A stretch of 64,000 bases of DNA from Cellulomonas iranensis NBRC 101100 = JCM 18110. GTDB taxonomy: Bacteria; Actinomycetota; Actinomycetes; Actinomycetales; Cellulomonadaceae. The stretch covers positions 1-64,000 of the forward strand of contig NZ_BCRB01000006.1 in assembly GCF_001552375.1 (NCBI RefSeq). The letters run 5' to 3'. The stretch's first letter is position 1. Each line of letters opens with the position of its first letter. A program made the position numbers and the translations under genes. Of the stretch, positions 19,217 to 27,460 are shown piece by piece. The notes below the pieces were generated by a model. It did no database searches. It saw only the letters and a program-made list of their open reading frames with translations, and was not told the DNA's origin.

Positions 19217-19522
19217 GTGCCCGGCTGGGTCGTGGTCGTCGCGGCCGTGGTCGTCGCGCTCGTGGCGCTCGACCGGGCCGTGGCGCACGGGTGGTTCGAC
19301 CGCTGGCGGGTGAGCGTCCGCTCGGGGCGGGACGCCGACGGCGGCGGCGTCACTGGCGGCGGCGGAATGATGGGCGACTTCGTCGAGATCTTCCAGCCGA
19401 GCGTCACGCACCTCGTGGCCGAGCAGGAGCGGCAACGGCTCGACGTCGTGCGCGAGGGCGACGCGGCACCTCCACGAGATCGACCCGCCCCGGACGGAGA
19501 CACGCAACCTACGGTCCCGTAG
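19217..19522 (+). CDS. Small membrane protein (DUF6191-like)
   Basis: A 101-aa protein: one N-terminal helix ([20 protein letters not shown]), then a soluble tail with [20 protein letters not shown] and a polar C-terminus. It resembles short actinobacterial DUF6191 proteins, recognised only by pattern. The GTG start is one base after the ppgK stop. Its stop codon falls inside the palindrome that appears to control the desaturase. Confidence 0.6.
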   Translation: MPGWVVVVAAVVVALVALDRAVAHGWFDRWRVSVRSGRDADGGGVTGGGGMMGDFVEIFQPSVTHLVAEQERQRLDVVREGDAAPPRDRPAPDGDTQPTVP

Positions 19523-19525
19523 GGT
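19508..19525 (+). promoter_or_regulatory. Palindromic operator overlapping a -10, upstream of desaturase
   Basis: CCTACGG (19508-19514), two bases, CCGTAGG (19517-19523) form a perfect inverted repeat. The right arm overlaps a -10-like TAGGGT (19520-19525). It lies about 70 bp before the desaturase start and suits a TetR-type repressor of lipid genes. Confidence 0.55.
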
Positions 19526-19596
19526 GGGCGGCATCCGGAAGACGAGCACCTGCTCACTCCACGGCTGGGAAGTCGACGTCGAGCCCTGGAGGTCAT

Positions 19597-20688
19597 GTGG
19601 CTCCTGCACCCGTACCCACCGCTCCCACCCGCCCGCGACAGGCGGCCGCCACCGGCAGCTACCACGAGCTCCTGGCGGAGGTGCGTGAGGCCGGTCTGCT
19701 CGAGCGGACGCTCGGGTTCTACGCCTGGCTCGTCGCCGGCCTCACCGTCGCGCTCGCCGGCCTCGTGACCGCGTTCGTGCTGATCGGCCACTCGTGGTGG
19801 CAGCTCGCGGTCGCCGCCGGCCTGGGGATCGTGCTGACGCAGTTCGCGTTCGTCGCGCACGAGGCGTCGCACCGCCAGGTCATGCTGACGGGCCCCGCCA
19901 ACGACCGGCTGGGGCGGATCCTCGCCAACGGCGTCGTCGGCATCAGCCACTCGTGGTGGATGACGAAGCACACGCGGCACCACGCCAACCCCAACCGGAT
20001 CGGCAAGGACCCGGACATCGAGCGGGACACGATCTCGTTCCTCGAGCAGGACGCCGCGCAGCAGAGCGGGTTCATGGGCGCCCTGACGCGCCGCCAGGGC
20101 TGGCTGTTCTTCCCGCTGCTGACGCTCGAGGGCGTCAACCTGCACGTGCTCGCGGTCCGCAGCCTCCTCGCGTCGCCGTCGACGCGTGCGCGCAACCTCG
20201 AGCTGCTGACGATCGCCCTGCGGCTGAGCGTCTACGTCGCGCTGGTCGTGTGGGCGCTGCCGCTGGGCATGGCCGCCGCGTTCCTCGCCGTGCAGCTCGC
20301 GGTCTTCGGCGTGTACATGGGCGCGTCGTTCGCGCCGAACCACAAGGGCATGGCGGTCATCCCCGCCGAGAGCCGGCTCGACTTCCTCTCCAAGCAGGTC
20401 CTCACGTCGCGCAACATCCGCGGCGGCGCCTGGGTGACGACGCTCATGGGCGGCCTGGACGCGCAGATCGAGCACCACCTCTTCCCGAGCATGGCGCGCC
20501 CCCACCTCGCGCGGGCCCGTCGCATCGTGCGGGAGCACTGCGCACGCGTCGGCATGCCGTACACCGAGACGTCGCTCGCGCGCTCCTACCTCCTGGTCGT
20601 GCAGTACCTCAACCGCGTGGGCCTCGCCGCGCGCGACCCGTTCGACTGCCCCATGGTGCAGCGGTTCCGCCCGCGCAGCTCACGCTGA
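19597..20688 (+). CDS. Membrane fatty-acid desaturase
   Basis: A 363-aa di-iron acyl desaturase of the membrane histidine-box family. The three boxes are visible: HEASH (FVAHEASHRQV), HTRHH (KHTRHHANP) and QIEHH (DAQIEHHLFPSM), with paired hydrophobic helices before and after. It inserts double bonds into acyl chains for membrane fluidity and needs an electron donor not encoded nearby. GTG 19597 is favoured by GGAGG four bases upstream. It is preceded by a palindrome overlapping a promoter and followed by a hairpin. Confidence 0.93.
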   Translation: MAPAPVPTAPTRPRQAAATGSYHELLAEVREAGLLERTLGFYAWLVAGLTVALAGLVTAFVLIGHSWWQLAVAAGLGIVLTQFAFVAHEASHRQVMLTGPANDRLGRILANGVVGISHSWWMTKHTRHHANPNRIGKDPDIERDTISFLEQDAAQQSGFMGALTRRQGWLFFPLLTLEGVNLHVLAVRSLLASPSTRARNLELLTIALRLSVYVALVVWALPLGMAAAFLAVQLAVFGVYMGASFAPNHKGMAVIPAESRLDFLSKQVLTSRNIRGGAWVTTLMGGLDAQIEHHLFPSMARPHLARARRIVREHCARVGMPYTETSLARSYLLVVQYLNRVGLAARDPFDCPMVQRFRPRSSR

Positions 20689-20751
20689 CGACACCAGGCT
20701 GACGCCCGACGACGCGCGTCACAGGATCTGCACAGGTCCCGCCGCCGACCC

Positions 20752-20777
20752 GACGCCCGCACCCGCGGGCGGGCGTC
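20752..20777 (+). terminator. Hairpin after desaturase gene
   Basis: GACGCCCGC (20752-20760) pairs with GCGGGCGTC (20769-20777) across an 8-base loop. It lies between the desaturase and DUF817 genes and has no T tract. Confidence 0.5.
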
Positions 20778-20795
20778 GCGCGCTGAGATGGTCAC

Positions 20796-21719
20796 GTGCT
20801 GCGCGACCTGCGACTCCACCTCCCGCGGCCCGGCGTGCGCGAGCTCACGGTCGTCGAGGAGCGCATCGACGCGTGGGCGCGCGGCCGCCTCCAGCGCCTG
20901 CGGGGCCGACGCGCGCGGACGTGGCTCGTCGAGCTGACGGTCTTCACGCTCAAGCAGGGCTGGGCGTGCCTGTTCGGCGCCCTGCTGCTGGCGCTTCTTC
21001 TCGCGGCGCGGTTCTGGTACCCCGACGGCGCGTGGCTCGCGCGGAACGACGCCCTGACGCTGGCGGCCCTCGGCCTGCAGGTCGGCATGCTCGCGACCCG
21101 GCTCGAGACGGTGCGCGAGATGCGCGTCGTGCTGCTGTTCCACGTCGTCGGCACCGTCATGGAGGTCTTCAAGACCGACGTCGGGTCGTGGTCCTACGCG
21201 ACCGAGGGCGTGCTGCGCGTCGGCGCGGTGCCGCTGTTCTCGGGGTTCATGTACGGCGCGGTCGGCTCGTACCTCGTGCGCGTGTTCCGCATCTTCGAGC
21301 TGCGGTTCGACCGCTACCCGCGGCGCTGGGTGACGGCCGTCGTGGCGGCGGCGATCTACGCGAACTTCTTCACGCACCACTGGGTGGCCGACGCCCGCTG
21401 GGTGCTGGTCGGCGCGGTCGTGGTCGTCTTCGGCCCGTGCGTCATGCACTTCCGCGTGCACGCCGCGCGTCTGCGCATGCCGCTGCTGCTGGCGTTCACG
21501 CTCGTGGCGTCGTTCATCTGGCTCGCCGAGAACGTCGCGACGTTCGCCGGCGCGTGGCTCTACCCGTCGCAGGAGGCCGGGTGGCACCCGGTCGGCGGGG
21601 CGAAGCTCGGGTCCTGGTTCCTGCTGATGATCATCTCGGTCGTGCTCGTCACGTGGGTGCACCCGCCGCAGCGGCCCGACGCCCCGGCGACGCCCGGCGA
21701 CGCGACGGGGGGCCACTGA
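20796..21719 (+). CDS. DUF817-family integral membrane protein
   Basis: A 307-aa protein with about seven predicted helices from residue 47 onward (LVELTVFTLKQGWACLFGAL). It has family-typical polar residues in EVFKTDVGSWSYATEG, GFMYGAVGSY, YANFFTHHW and FIWLAENVATFAGAWLYP. DUF817 has no established function. The GTG start at 20796 has no clear ribosome site. Its stop is 12 bp from the end of the convergent PilZ gene. Confidence 0.83.
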   Translation: MLRDLRLHLPRPGVRELTVVEERIDAWARGRLQRLRGRRARTWLVELTVFTLKQGWACLFGALLLALLLAARFWYPDGAWLARNDALTLAALGLQVGMLATRLETVREMRVVLLFHVVGTVMEVFKTDVGSWSYATEGVLRVGAVPLFSGFMYGAVGSYLVRVFRIFELRFDRYPRRWVTAVVAAAIYANFFTHHWVADARWVLVGAVVVVFGPCVMHFRVHAARLRMPLLLAFTLVASFIWLAENVATFAGAWLYPSQEAGWHPVGGAKLGSWFLLMIISVVLVTWVHPPQRPDAPATPGDATGGH

Positions 21720-21731
21720 CGGGTGCCGGGC

Positions 21732-22328
21732 TCAGTGCCGCGCGGCGCGCTCGCGCGCCCACGCGCGGTGCAGGCTCAGCACCAGCCGGAAGAGCCGCTC
21801 GCGCGTGCGCTCGTCGAGCTCGAGGAGATCGCAGCCGTACCGCCACTCGTGCTGCCCCTCCTCGACGCGCAGCACGCGGGCGACGAGGTCGACCGACTCG
21901 TCGCCGACGGGCATGGGGAAGCGCACGACGTCACCCCGGTGGAGCAGGCGCCGCGTCACGAACCGCACGCCCGACGCGCTGACGTCGACGACCGTGACCG
22001 GCAGGGCCTGCGTGCCGCCGGCGGTCTCCAGCTTGCCCAGCGCGCTCACACGGTAGAACGCGCGCGCCGCGGACCTGCGCTGGTTCGGCTCGCCGCGCTC
22101 GAGCACGACGACACGCACCTCACCGTCCGTCATGCCGCCCAGCAGCCCGACGTACGGGCAGCGGCCGCGCACCGGGTCGAGCACCGTGACCGTCGCCGCG
22201 TCGCCGATCTCGCGCCCCTCGGGGAGCTCGTCCACCTCGAGCACGAGCAGGTCGCCCTCGAAGGTCCGGACGTGGCCCTCGACCTCGCCGGTCTTCGTCC
22301 CGAGACGGCACAGGGCCAGCTCGTGCAC
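21732..22328 (-). CDS. PilZ-domain c-di-GMP-binding protein
   Basis: A 198-aa protein with an N-terminal YcgR-like beta domain and a C-terminal PilZ domain. The c-di-GMP signatures are an RxxxR motif in NQRRSAARAFYRV (about 84-96) and DxSxxG in VVDVSASGVRF (about 113-123). GTG 22328 has GAGGAGG six bases upstream. Likely couples c-di-GMP to motility or surface behaviour; together with the chemoreceptor at 10.2 kb it suggests a motile organism. Partners are not in the window. Confidence 0.87.
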   Translation of the reverse strand: MHELALCRLGTKTGEVEGHVRTFEGDLLVLEVDELPEGREIGDAATVTVLDPVRGRCPYVGLLGGMTDGEVRVVVLERGEPNQRRSAARAFYRVSALGKLETAGGTQALPVTVVDVSASGVRFVTRRLLHRGDVVRFPMPVGDESVDLVARVLRVEEGQHEWRYGCDLLELDERTRERLFRLVLSLHRAWARERAARH

Positions 22329-22448
22329 GTGACACCTCCTCGGGTTCGCGCAGGACGCGCCGCGGCGCGTCCACGATCAGGACATCCGCCCAGTTGTACT
22401 GGGCGGCCCCTTCGCCGCCAACCGCCGGCCGGGTGGTCACGGACAAGA

Positions 22449-22730
22449 TCACCCGGCGCGGGGGTCGCTCCCCCGGGTGGGGCGTACGTCCTCGTCCGCG
22501 TCCGCCGACGAGGAGGGCCCGTCGCCGCCGTCACGCCGACGCCGGTGCGTCTGGCGGAACTGCTCGGCGATCTGCTGGGCCTGCGCGCTCACCAACCAGC
22601 GGTAGGAGTCGTGCAGGCGAGCGGTACGTGCAGGGTCGAGCCCACGGTCGCAGGCCGACAGCCAGGCACGCTTCGCGGCGAGGATGTCCGCGTCGGTCAC
22701 GTCCACACGAGGGTCGGTCTCGTCTGCCAT
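22449..22730 (-). CDS. Hypothetical protein, 93 aa
   Basis: Starts MADETDPRVDVTDADILAAK at ATG 22730. The middle is helical (AAKRAWLSACDRG, YRWLVSAQAQQIAEQFRQ) and the tail is charged and low-complexity. No known domain is recognised. It lies between rnpB and the PilZ gene on the same strand. The clean start and helical middle support it as a real small gene. Confidence 0.6.
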   Translation of the reverse strand: MADETDPRVDVTDADILAAKRAWLSACDRGLDPARTARLHDSYRWLVSAQAQQIAEQFRQTHRRRRDGGDGPSSSADADEDVRPTRGSDPRAG

Positions 22731-22854
22731 ATGTCCAGAATGAGCGCCTATGCCCGCAATGTGCGCGTCGTCCGGCAGCATTCACCCGCTGCACCAGGCT
22801 CCCGGGTGACGCTTTTCACCCGGTGCTGGGCCATGCAGGTCAAGCGCCCGAAGG

Positions 22855-23243
22855 GCGGATGAGTCAGCCGGTACGCCGGGTTCTGTCCCCCCGTCCGGTT
22901 GCCCGGGCAGGGGTGGCGACCATCCATCTACGACGTACGTTGCCGCACGCCTCCAGCGGCCTACCCGGGAGCTCGGGCGGGCAACCCTCGAACGCTCCCT
23001 GTCTGGCCTTGCTCCGGGTGGGGTTTGCCGAGCCGCACCGGTCACCCGGTGCGCTGGTGGTCTCTTGCACCACCGTTTCACCCTTACCCCGCCGGCCGAG
23101 GCCGACGTGGCGGTCTGTTCTCTGTGGCACTGTCCCGCGGGTCACCCCGGGTGGGCGTTACCCACCACCCTGCCCTGCGGAGCCCGGACGTTCCTCGGCG
23201 GGACCCGAGGGTCCCGACGCGGCCGCCTGGCTGACTCATCCGC
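22855..23243 (-). ncRNA. rnpB: RNase P RNA, bacterial class A
   Basis: The catalytic RNA of RNase P. The 5' and 3' ends pair as helix P1: GGATGAGTCAGCC at 23241-23229 with its complement at 22857-22869. The conserved core is present: GAGGAACGTCCGGGCTCC near the 5' end, ACAGAA before the 3' P1 strand, and the GGGTAAGGGTGAAACGG region. About 389 nt fits high-GC actinobacterial rnpB. TAGGCT at 23256-23251 on the same strand would start transcription at the RNA 5' end. Confidence 0.95.
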
Positions 23244-23250
23244 GGCGGTC

Positions 23251-23256
23251 AGCCTA
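23251..23256 (-). promoter_or_regulatory. -10 element of rnpB
   Basis: TAGGCT on the minus strand, about seven bases before the first base of helix P1. It lies immediately after the tautomerase gene's stop codon. Confidence 0.45.
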
Positions 23257-23262
23257 CCCGTG

Positions 23263-23646
23263 TCAGACGTCGACGCGGTACGGCAGCGCGAGCTCGTCGC
23301 CGCTGCGCCCGCGGATGCCCCAGTGCGTGGGCGGGCTCTCGAGGACCACGACCTCGAGGTCGTCGGCGTCGAGCCCGAGCGCGGGGGCGACGTCGTCGAA
23401 GAACGCCGCGATCAGCGCGCGCACGGCCGCCGGGCTGCGCGCGCCGAAGCAGACCACCTCGACCACGAGGCAGGCGTCCGAGCGCGGCGCGACGAGGTCG
23501 TCGTCGTCCAGCAGGGAGAAGCGGTGGAACCGCTTGTCGGCGGGCAGCCCCCACGCGCCGGTGAGCGCGGTGTGCACGGCGTCGGACACCTCGGCACGCC
23601 GCGCGGCCCACACCGAGCGCCGCCCGTGGATCTTGACCTGCGCCAC
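23263..23646 (-). CDS. Tautomerase-family protein lacking the N-terminal proline
   Basis: A 127-aa protein of the tautomerase superfamily (Tautomerase_2 type). It begins VAQVKIHGRRSVWAARRAEV, with DKRFHRFSLLDDDD, VEVVCFGARSP and a C-terminal ESPPTHWGIRGRSGDE. In most family members residue 2 is Pro, which becomes the catalytic N-terminal base after Met removal. Here the second codon is GCG (Ala). GTG 23646 is the only start that matches the conserved N-terminus. Either catalysis differs or activity is lost. rnpB follows on the same strand. Confidence 0.8.
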   Translation of the reverse strand: MAQVKIHGRRSVWAARRAEVSDAVHTALTGAWGLPADKRFHRFSLLDDDDLVAPRSDACLVVEVVCFGARSPAAVRALIAAFFDDVAPALGLDADDLEVVVLESPPTHWGIRGRSGDELALPYRVDV

Positions 23647-23686
23647 GTCACACCCCTGCGTCGTCGGACGCCCGGCGCGCACACCG

Positions 23687-23692
23687 TACCCT
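23687..23692 (+). promoter_or_regulatory. -10 element of leaderless yaaA transcript
   Basis: TACCCT is six bases before the GTG at 23699 and there is no ribosome site. Confidence 0.45.
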
Positions 23693-23698
23693 CGTGCG

Positions 23699-24481
23699 GT
23701 GCTCGTCCTGCTCCCGCCGTCCGAGGGCAAGACGCCCGCCCCCGCCGACGCCGCCCCGGTCGACCTGTCGACGCTCGCGCACCCCGCGCTGACGCCGGTC
23801 CGCGAGCGCGTGCTCGACGCGCTCGCCGCGGTCAGCGCCCGGCCCGACGCGTGCACCGTGCTGGGCGTCTCCCCCGGCCTCGCCGCCGAGGTGGCGCGCA
23901 ACACGACGATCCGCACCGCCCCGGCCGCACGCGCGTCCCGGGTCTACACGGGCGTGCTGTACGGCGCGGCGGCCCTGGACACCCTGAGCCCGGCGGCACG
24001 GGCACGCGCCGTCGCGAGCGTGCGCGTCGTCTCGGCGCTGTGGGGCGTGCTCACGGTGGACGACGCCGTGCCCGCCTACCGGCTGTCGATGGGGACTGAC
24101 CTCCCAGGCGTCGGCCCGCTCGCCGCCGCGTGGCGCGGGCCGCTGGGCGACGCGCTGGACGTCGAGGCCGACGGCGACCTCGTCGTGGACTGCCGCTCGG
24201 CGGCCTACCGGGCCGCGTGGACGCCGCCGGCGGGCGCCCGCTGGGTCGACGTGCGCGTGCTGCGGGAGGTCGACGGCCGCCGGTCGGTCGTGTCGCACCA
24301 CGCCAAGCACACGCGTGGCGTGCTGACGCGTCACCTCGTGACCCGGCGCGGCCGCGCACCGCGCGACGCCGAGGAGCTCGCGCACGCCGCCAGCGCGCTC
24401 GTGGGCGACGCGCTGCACGCGGTCGAGCTCGGGCCCGCGCCGCGACGCGGTGCGCGCACGCTCAGCCTCGTCGTGCTCTGA
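23699..24481 (+). CDS. yaaA: YaaA-family peroxide-stress protein
   Basis: A 260-aa protein of the YaaA/DUF328 family, linked in E. coli to lowering free iron and DNA damage under peroxide stress. Family motifs are the N-terminal LVLLPPSEGKT, ASRVYTGVLYGAAAL, VVSALWGVLTVDDAVPAYRL and SHHAKHTRGVLTR. GTG 23699 places LLPPSEGK at residues 4-11 as in the family; the long open frame upstream is antisense to rnpB. It is convergent with the histidine phosphatase gene, with a hairpin between. Confidence 0.9.
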   Translation: MLVLLPPSEGKTPAPADAAPVDLSTLAHPALTPVRERVLDALAAVSARPDACTVLGVSPGLAAEVARNTTIRTAPAARASRVYTGVLYGAAALDTLSPAARARAVASVRVVSALWGVLTVDDAVPAYRLSMGTDLPGVGPLAAAWRGPLGDALDVEADGDLVVDCRSAAYRAAWTPPAGARWVDVRVLREVDGRRSVVSHHAKHTRGVLTRHLVTRRGRAPRDAEELAHAASALVGDALHAVELGPAPRRGARTLSLVVL

Positions 24482-24588
24482 CACCCGCGCGGGCCGCGTC
24501 GACGCGACCCGCGCGTCGGTGCGCGACGTCCTGGGGCTGCGCGGCTCCGCGCGCGCCTGCCACGTGGCCGCCGGCCCCTGTGCGGCTC

Positions 24589-24609
24589 TCCGGCCGCCAG
24601 ACGGCCGGA
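24589..24609. terminator. Hairpin between convergent yaaA and histidine phosphatase genes
   Basis: TCCGGCCG, loop CCAGA, CGGCCGGA: an 8-bp perfect stem between two convergent genes, usable from either side. Confidence 0.55.
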
Positions 24610-24627
24610 ACGCCGCACACGAGCGCC

Positions 24628-25431
24628 TCAGCCGCGCGCCCAGCCCTCGCTCGGCGCCCCCGCGACCGCGATCTCGTCGCGCCGGTCGGCGAACAGCCGG
24701 ACGATGCTCACGGACGCGGGTGCCACGCGCAGCTGGCTCCAGGTGCCCGGATCGGACCCGAGCGTGACGCCGAGCGCCGCGCGGATCGCCACCGCGTGCG
24801 ACACGACCACGACCGTGCGGTCCCCGCCGCCGGCGCGCAGCGCGTCGAGCCCGCGCCGCAGCCGCTCGCCCACGTCGGCGATGGACTCGCCGCCGGGCGG
24901 CCGCACGCGGCCCGACGTGTGCCACGGCTCGAGCTCGCCGGGCCACCGCTCCTCGATCTGCTCGGCCGTGAGCCCCTGCCACGCGCCGAAGTCGGCCTCC
25001 TGGAAGGCCGCGTCGGTGCGCACCGGCAGCCCGAGCCGCTCGGCGATCACCGCGGCGGTCTCCTGCGTGCGCACCATCGGGGACGCGACGACCTCGCCCG
25101 GGAAGGGGATGTCCCCCCACAGGTCGCGTCCGACGCGCTCGACGAGCGCCGCGGCGGACCGGGCCTGCGCACGGCCGTGCTCGTCGAGCGGCGGACCGGG
25201 CTCCGACGAGCCCGAGTACCCGCGGGACACCGTCATCGTCGTCTGGCCGTGCCGCACCAGCACGACCGTCGTCGGCTGCTCGTCGTCGAAGCGCGGCGAC
25301 GCGCCGGACGGCCGGGACGCCCGGCGCCGCGGCGTGGCCGAGGCGCCCGACGCGGTCGGGTCCGCCGGGTCGACCGCGAGCGGGTCGAAGGTCGGGTCGG
25401 GCGAGGCGTCGGCCGGCTGCGTCGGGGTCAC
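24628..25431 (-). CDS. Histidine phosphatase (phosphoglycerate-mutase-like)
   Basis: Contains the catalytic LVRHGQT (His61 with the chosen start), GYSGSSEPGPPLDEHGRAQA, ASPMVRTQETA, the acidic EADFGAWQG and the second catalytic His in VVVVSHAVAIR. In mycobacteria the equivalent gene, also beside the zinc-ribbon gene, carries an N-terminal RNase H domain. Here about 50 disordered residues precede the phosphatase, with no RNase H. GTG 25431 is provisional; the frame is open to 25575. Function may be alpha-ribazole phosphatase-like or a general acid phosphatase. Confidence 0.82.
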   Translation of the reverse strand: MTPTQPADASPDPTFDPLAVDPADPTASGASATPRRRASRPSGASPRFDDEQPTTVVLVRHGQTTMTVSRGYSGSSEPGPPLDEHGRAQARSAAALVERVGRDLWGDIPFPGEVVASPMVRTQETAAVIAERLGLPVRTDAAFQEADFGAWQGLTAEQIEERWPGELEPWHTSGRVRPPGGESIADVGERLRRGLDALRAGGGDRTVVVVSHAVAIRAALGVTLGSDPGTWSQLRVAPASVSIVRLFADRRDEIAVAGAPSEGWARG

Positions 25432-25538
25432 CCCCGCAGTCTCGGCCGTGGGCGCCCGGGCGTCCAACCGGTGTCGGCGCGCCACCGCCCCCGCCCGGGC
25501 GCGGCCTCCCGCACCGGCGGGCCCGCGGTCCGCGGGCG

Positions 25539-26276
25539 TCAGCCCTCGGCGCCCCGCACGAGGATCCGGCCGCACTCCTCGCAGCGCACGATCGCGTCCG
25601 CCGGGCGCGCACGGATCGCCTCGAGGTCGAGCGGGTTGAGCTCGAGGCGGCAGCCCTCGCAGCGGCTGCCGCGCAGGGCCGCGGCCCCGCTGCCGCCGAG
25701 CTGGCCGCGCAGCCGCTCGTAGAGCGCCACGAGCCCGGCGTCGAGCCCGTCCGCGGTGCGGTCGCGCTGCGCACGCACGCGGTCGGCCTCGGCGTCGACC
25801 TGCGCCCAGCCGGCGTCGCGCTCGGCGACGACCTCGTCGCGCGCGGACACGAGCGCGGCGTGCGCCTGCTCGAGCTCGGCGAGCGCCGCCTCATGGGCTT
25901 CGAGCCGCTCCATGACCTCGAGCTCGACGTCCTCGAGGTGCGACTGCCGGGCCGCGAGGCTCGCGAGCTCGCTCGTGAGCGCCTGCGCGTCCTTCGCCGA
26001 CACCTGCCCCGCGTCGAGGCGCTGCTGGTCGCGCGTGGCGCGGTTGCGCACCTGGGCGACGTCGGCCTCGGCCTTCGCGAGCTCGGCGCGCAGGTCGGAG
26101 GCCGCCGTGCGCGACGTGACGAGCGCGGTGTCGAGGTCCGCGAGCTGGGCGTCGAGCTCGACGATCCGGGCGAGCGCCGGGAGCGACCGCCGCTGGTGCG
26201 CGAGCTGCGCGAGTCGGGTGTCGAGCTCCTGGACGTCGAGGAGTCGTCGCTGGTCGGCTGCGGGGGCGGTGCTCAC
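25539..26276 (-). CDS. C4-type zinc-ribbon coiled-coil protein
   Basis: A 245-aa protein: a long antiparallel coiled coil (about 10-190, rich in Ala/Glu/Arg heptads) ending in a zinc ribbon with CEGC and CEEC pairs (CRLELNPLDL between). It is the homologue of the conserved actinobacterial Nif3 neighbour (Rv2229c type), a proposed nucleic-acid-binding or chaperone-like protein. GTG 26276 overlaps the Nif3 stop in GTGA, so translation is coupled. Molecular role unknown. Confidence 0.9.
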   Translation of the reverse strand: MSTAPAADQRRLLDVQELDTRLAQLAHQRRSLPALARIVELDAQLADLDTALVTSRTAASDLRAELAKAEADVAQVRNRATRDQQRLDAGQVSAKDAQALTSELASLAARQSHLEDVELEVMERLEAHEAALAELEQAHAALVSARDEVVAERDAGWAQVDAEADRVRAQRDRTADGLDAGLVALYERLRGQLGGSGAAALRGSRCEGCRLELNPLDLEAIRARPADAIVRCEECGRILVRGAEG

Positions 26277-27460
26277 GGAGATCCTTCCGGCTGGGACGTC
26301 TGCCGCACGTGTCCCGTCCACGGGTCGGTGCGGCGCGTGCTGACGCGGGTCTCCACCGTAGTGCCCCCGGCTGCCAGGTCGGCGCGCAGGTCCACCGCGG
26401 CGCGCGGCAGCCACACCCACTCGGACGCCGCGTGCGCGAGGTCGACCAGCGCGGGCCGCGGCGGGCCGCCCGCCGACTCGAACGCGGCGCGTTCCTGCTG
26501 CTCGGACGCGGGGTGGTGACGCAGGTCCGCCGTGACGTACGCGTCGACGTCGGCGGCGCGCACGGCGTCGAACAGCGAGTCGCCCGACCCGCCGAGCACG
26601 GCGACGCGCCGCACGGGCATGTCCGGGTCGCCCGCCCAGCGCACGCCCTGCGCCGTGGCGGGCACGGCCGCGGCGACGTCGGCGGCGAACCGCACGAGCG
26701 GCACGGGCTCCGGGAGCGTCCCGACGCGCCCGAGCCCCGTGTCACCGGGCAGCGCCGCGAGCTCGAGGACGTCGAACGCGGGCTCCTCGTACGGGTGCGC
26801 CGCGCGCATGGCGGCGACGACGCGCGCCCGCAGGCCGCGGGGCGCGACCATCTCGACGCGCACCTCGGGCAGCGTCTCGCGGCGCCCGACCTCGCCGACC
26901 GCGGGTGCCGCACCCGCGAGCGGCGTGAACGTCCCTTGCCCGGTGGTGGTCCAGGCGCACCGCTCGTAGGCGCCCACGTGCCCGGCGCCGGCGGCGGCCA
27001 TCGCGTCGACGAGCGCGTCGGCGACGTCGACCGGCGCCATCACCACGTGCTTGTCGAGCGCGGGCGCGTCGGCGGCCACGAGCGGCACGGTGCCGACGAG
27101 GCCGAGGACGTCGGCGAGCGACTCGGCGACACCGCCGTGCGCCGAGTCCGCGTTGGTGTGCGCCGTGTACAGGCCGCACCCCGCGCGGACCAGGCGGTGC
27201 ACGAGCGCACCCTTGTACGTCGTGGCGGCGACCGAGTGCACGGGTCGCAGCAGCAGCGGGTGGTGGGTCACGAGCAGGTCGGCGCCCCACTCCTCGGCCT
27301 CGTCGACGACCGCCGCGACGGGGTCGACGGCGAACAGCACGCGCCGCACGGGCGCGGCGGGGTCGCCGACCGCGAGGCCGACGCGGTCCCACTGCTCGGC
27401 GGTGCGGGGCGGGTACCGGGTCTCCAGGGCGCGGACGACGTCCGCGAGCGTCGCGGTCAC
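26273..27460 (-). CDS. Nif3-like dinuclear metal-centre protein
   Basis: A 395-aa protein of the Nif3/YqfO family. Metal-site segments are LLVTHHPLLLRPVHSV (two His), YTAHTNADSAHGG (His, Asp) and the C-terminal DLRHHPASEQQERAAF. An inserted domain (about 140-290) includes MRAAHPYEEPAFDV, as in the larger YqfO class. Proposed as a GTP cyclohydrolase I type 2 or a hydrolase, but unproven. GTG 27460 overlaps the dehydrogenase stop (GTGA) and its own stop overlaps the next gene. Confidence 0.92.
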   Translation of the reverse strand: MTATLADVVRALETRYPPRTAEQWDRVGLAVGDPAAPVRRVLFAVDPVAAVVDEAEEWGADLLVTHHPLLLRPVHSVAATTYKGALVHRLVRAGCGLYTAHTNADSAHGGVAESLADVLGLVGTVPLVAADAPALDKHVVMAPVDVADALVDAMAAAGAGHVGAYERCAWTTTGQGTFTPLAGAAPAVGEVGRRETLPEVRVEMVAPRGLRARVVAAMRAAHPYEEPAFDVLELAALPGDTGLGRVGTLPEPVPLVRFAADVAAAVPATAQGVRWAGDPDMPVRRVAVLGGSGDSLFDAVRAADVDAYVTADLRHHPASEQQERAAFESAGGPPRPALVDLAHAASEWVWLPRAAVDLRADLAAGGTTVETRVSTRRTDPWTGHVRQTSQPEGSP

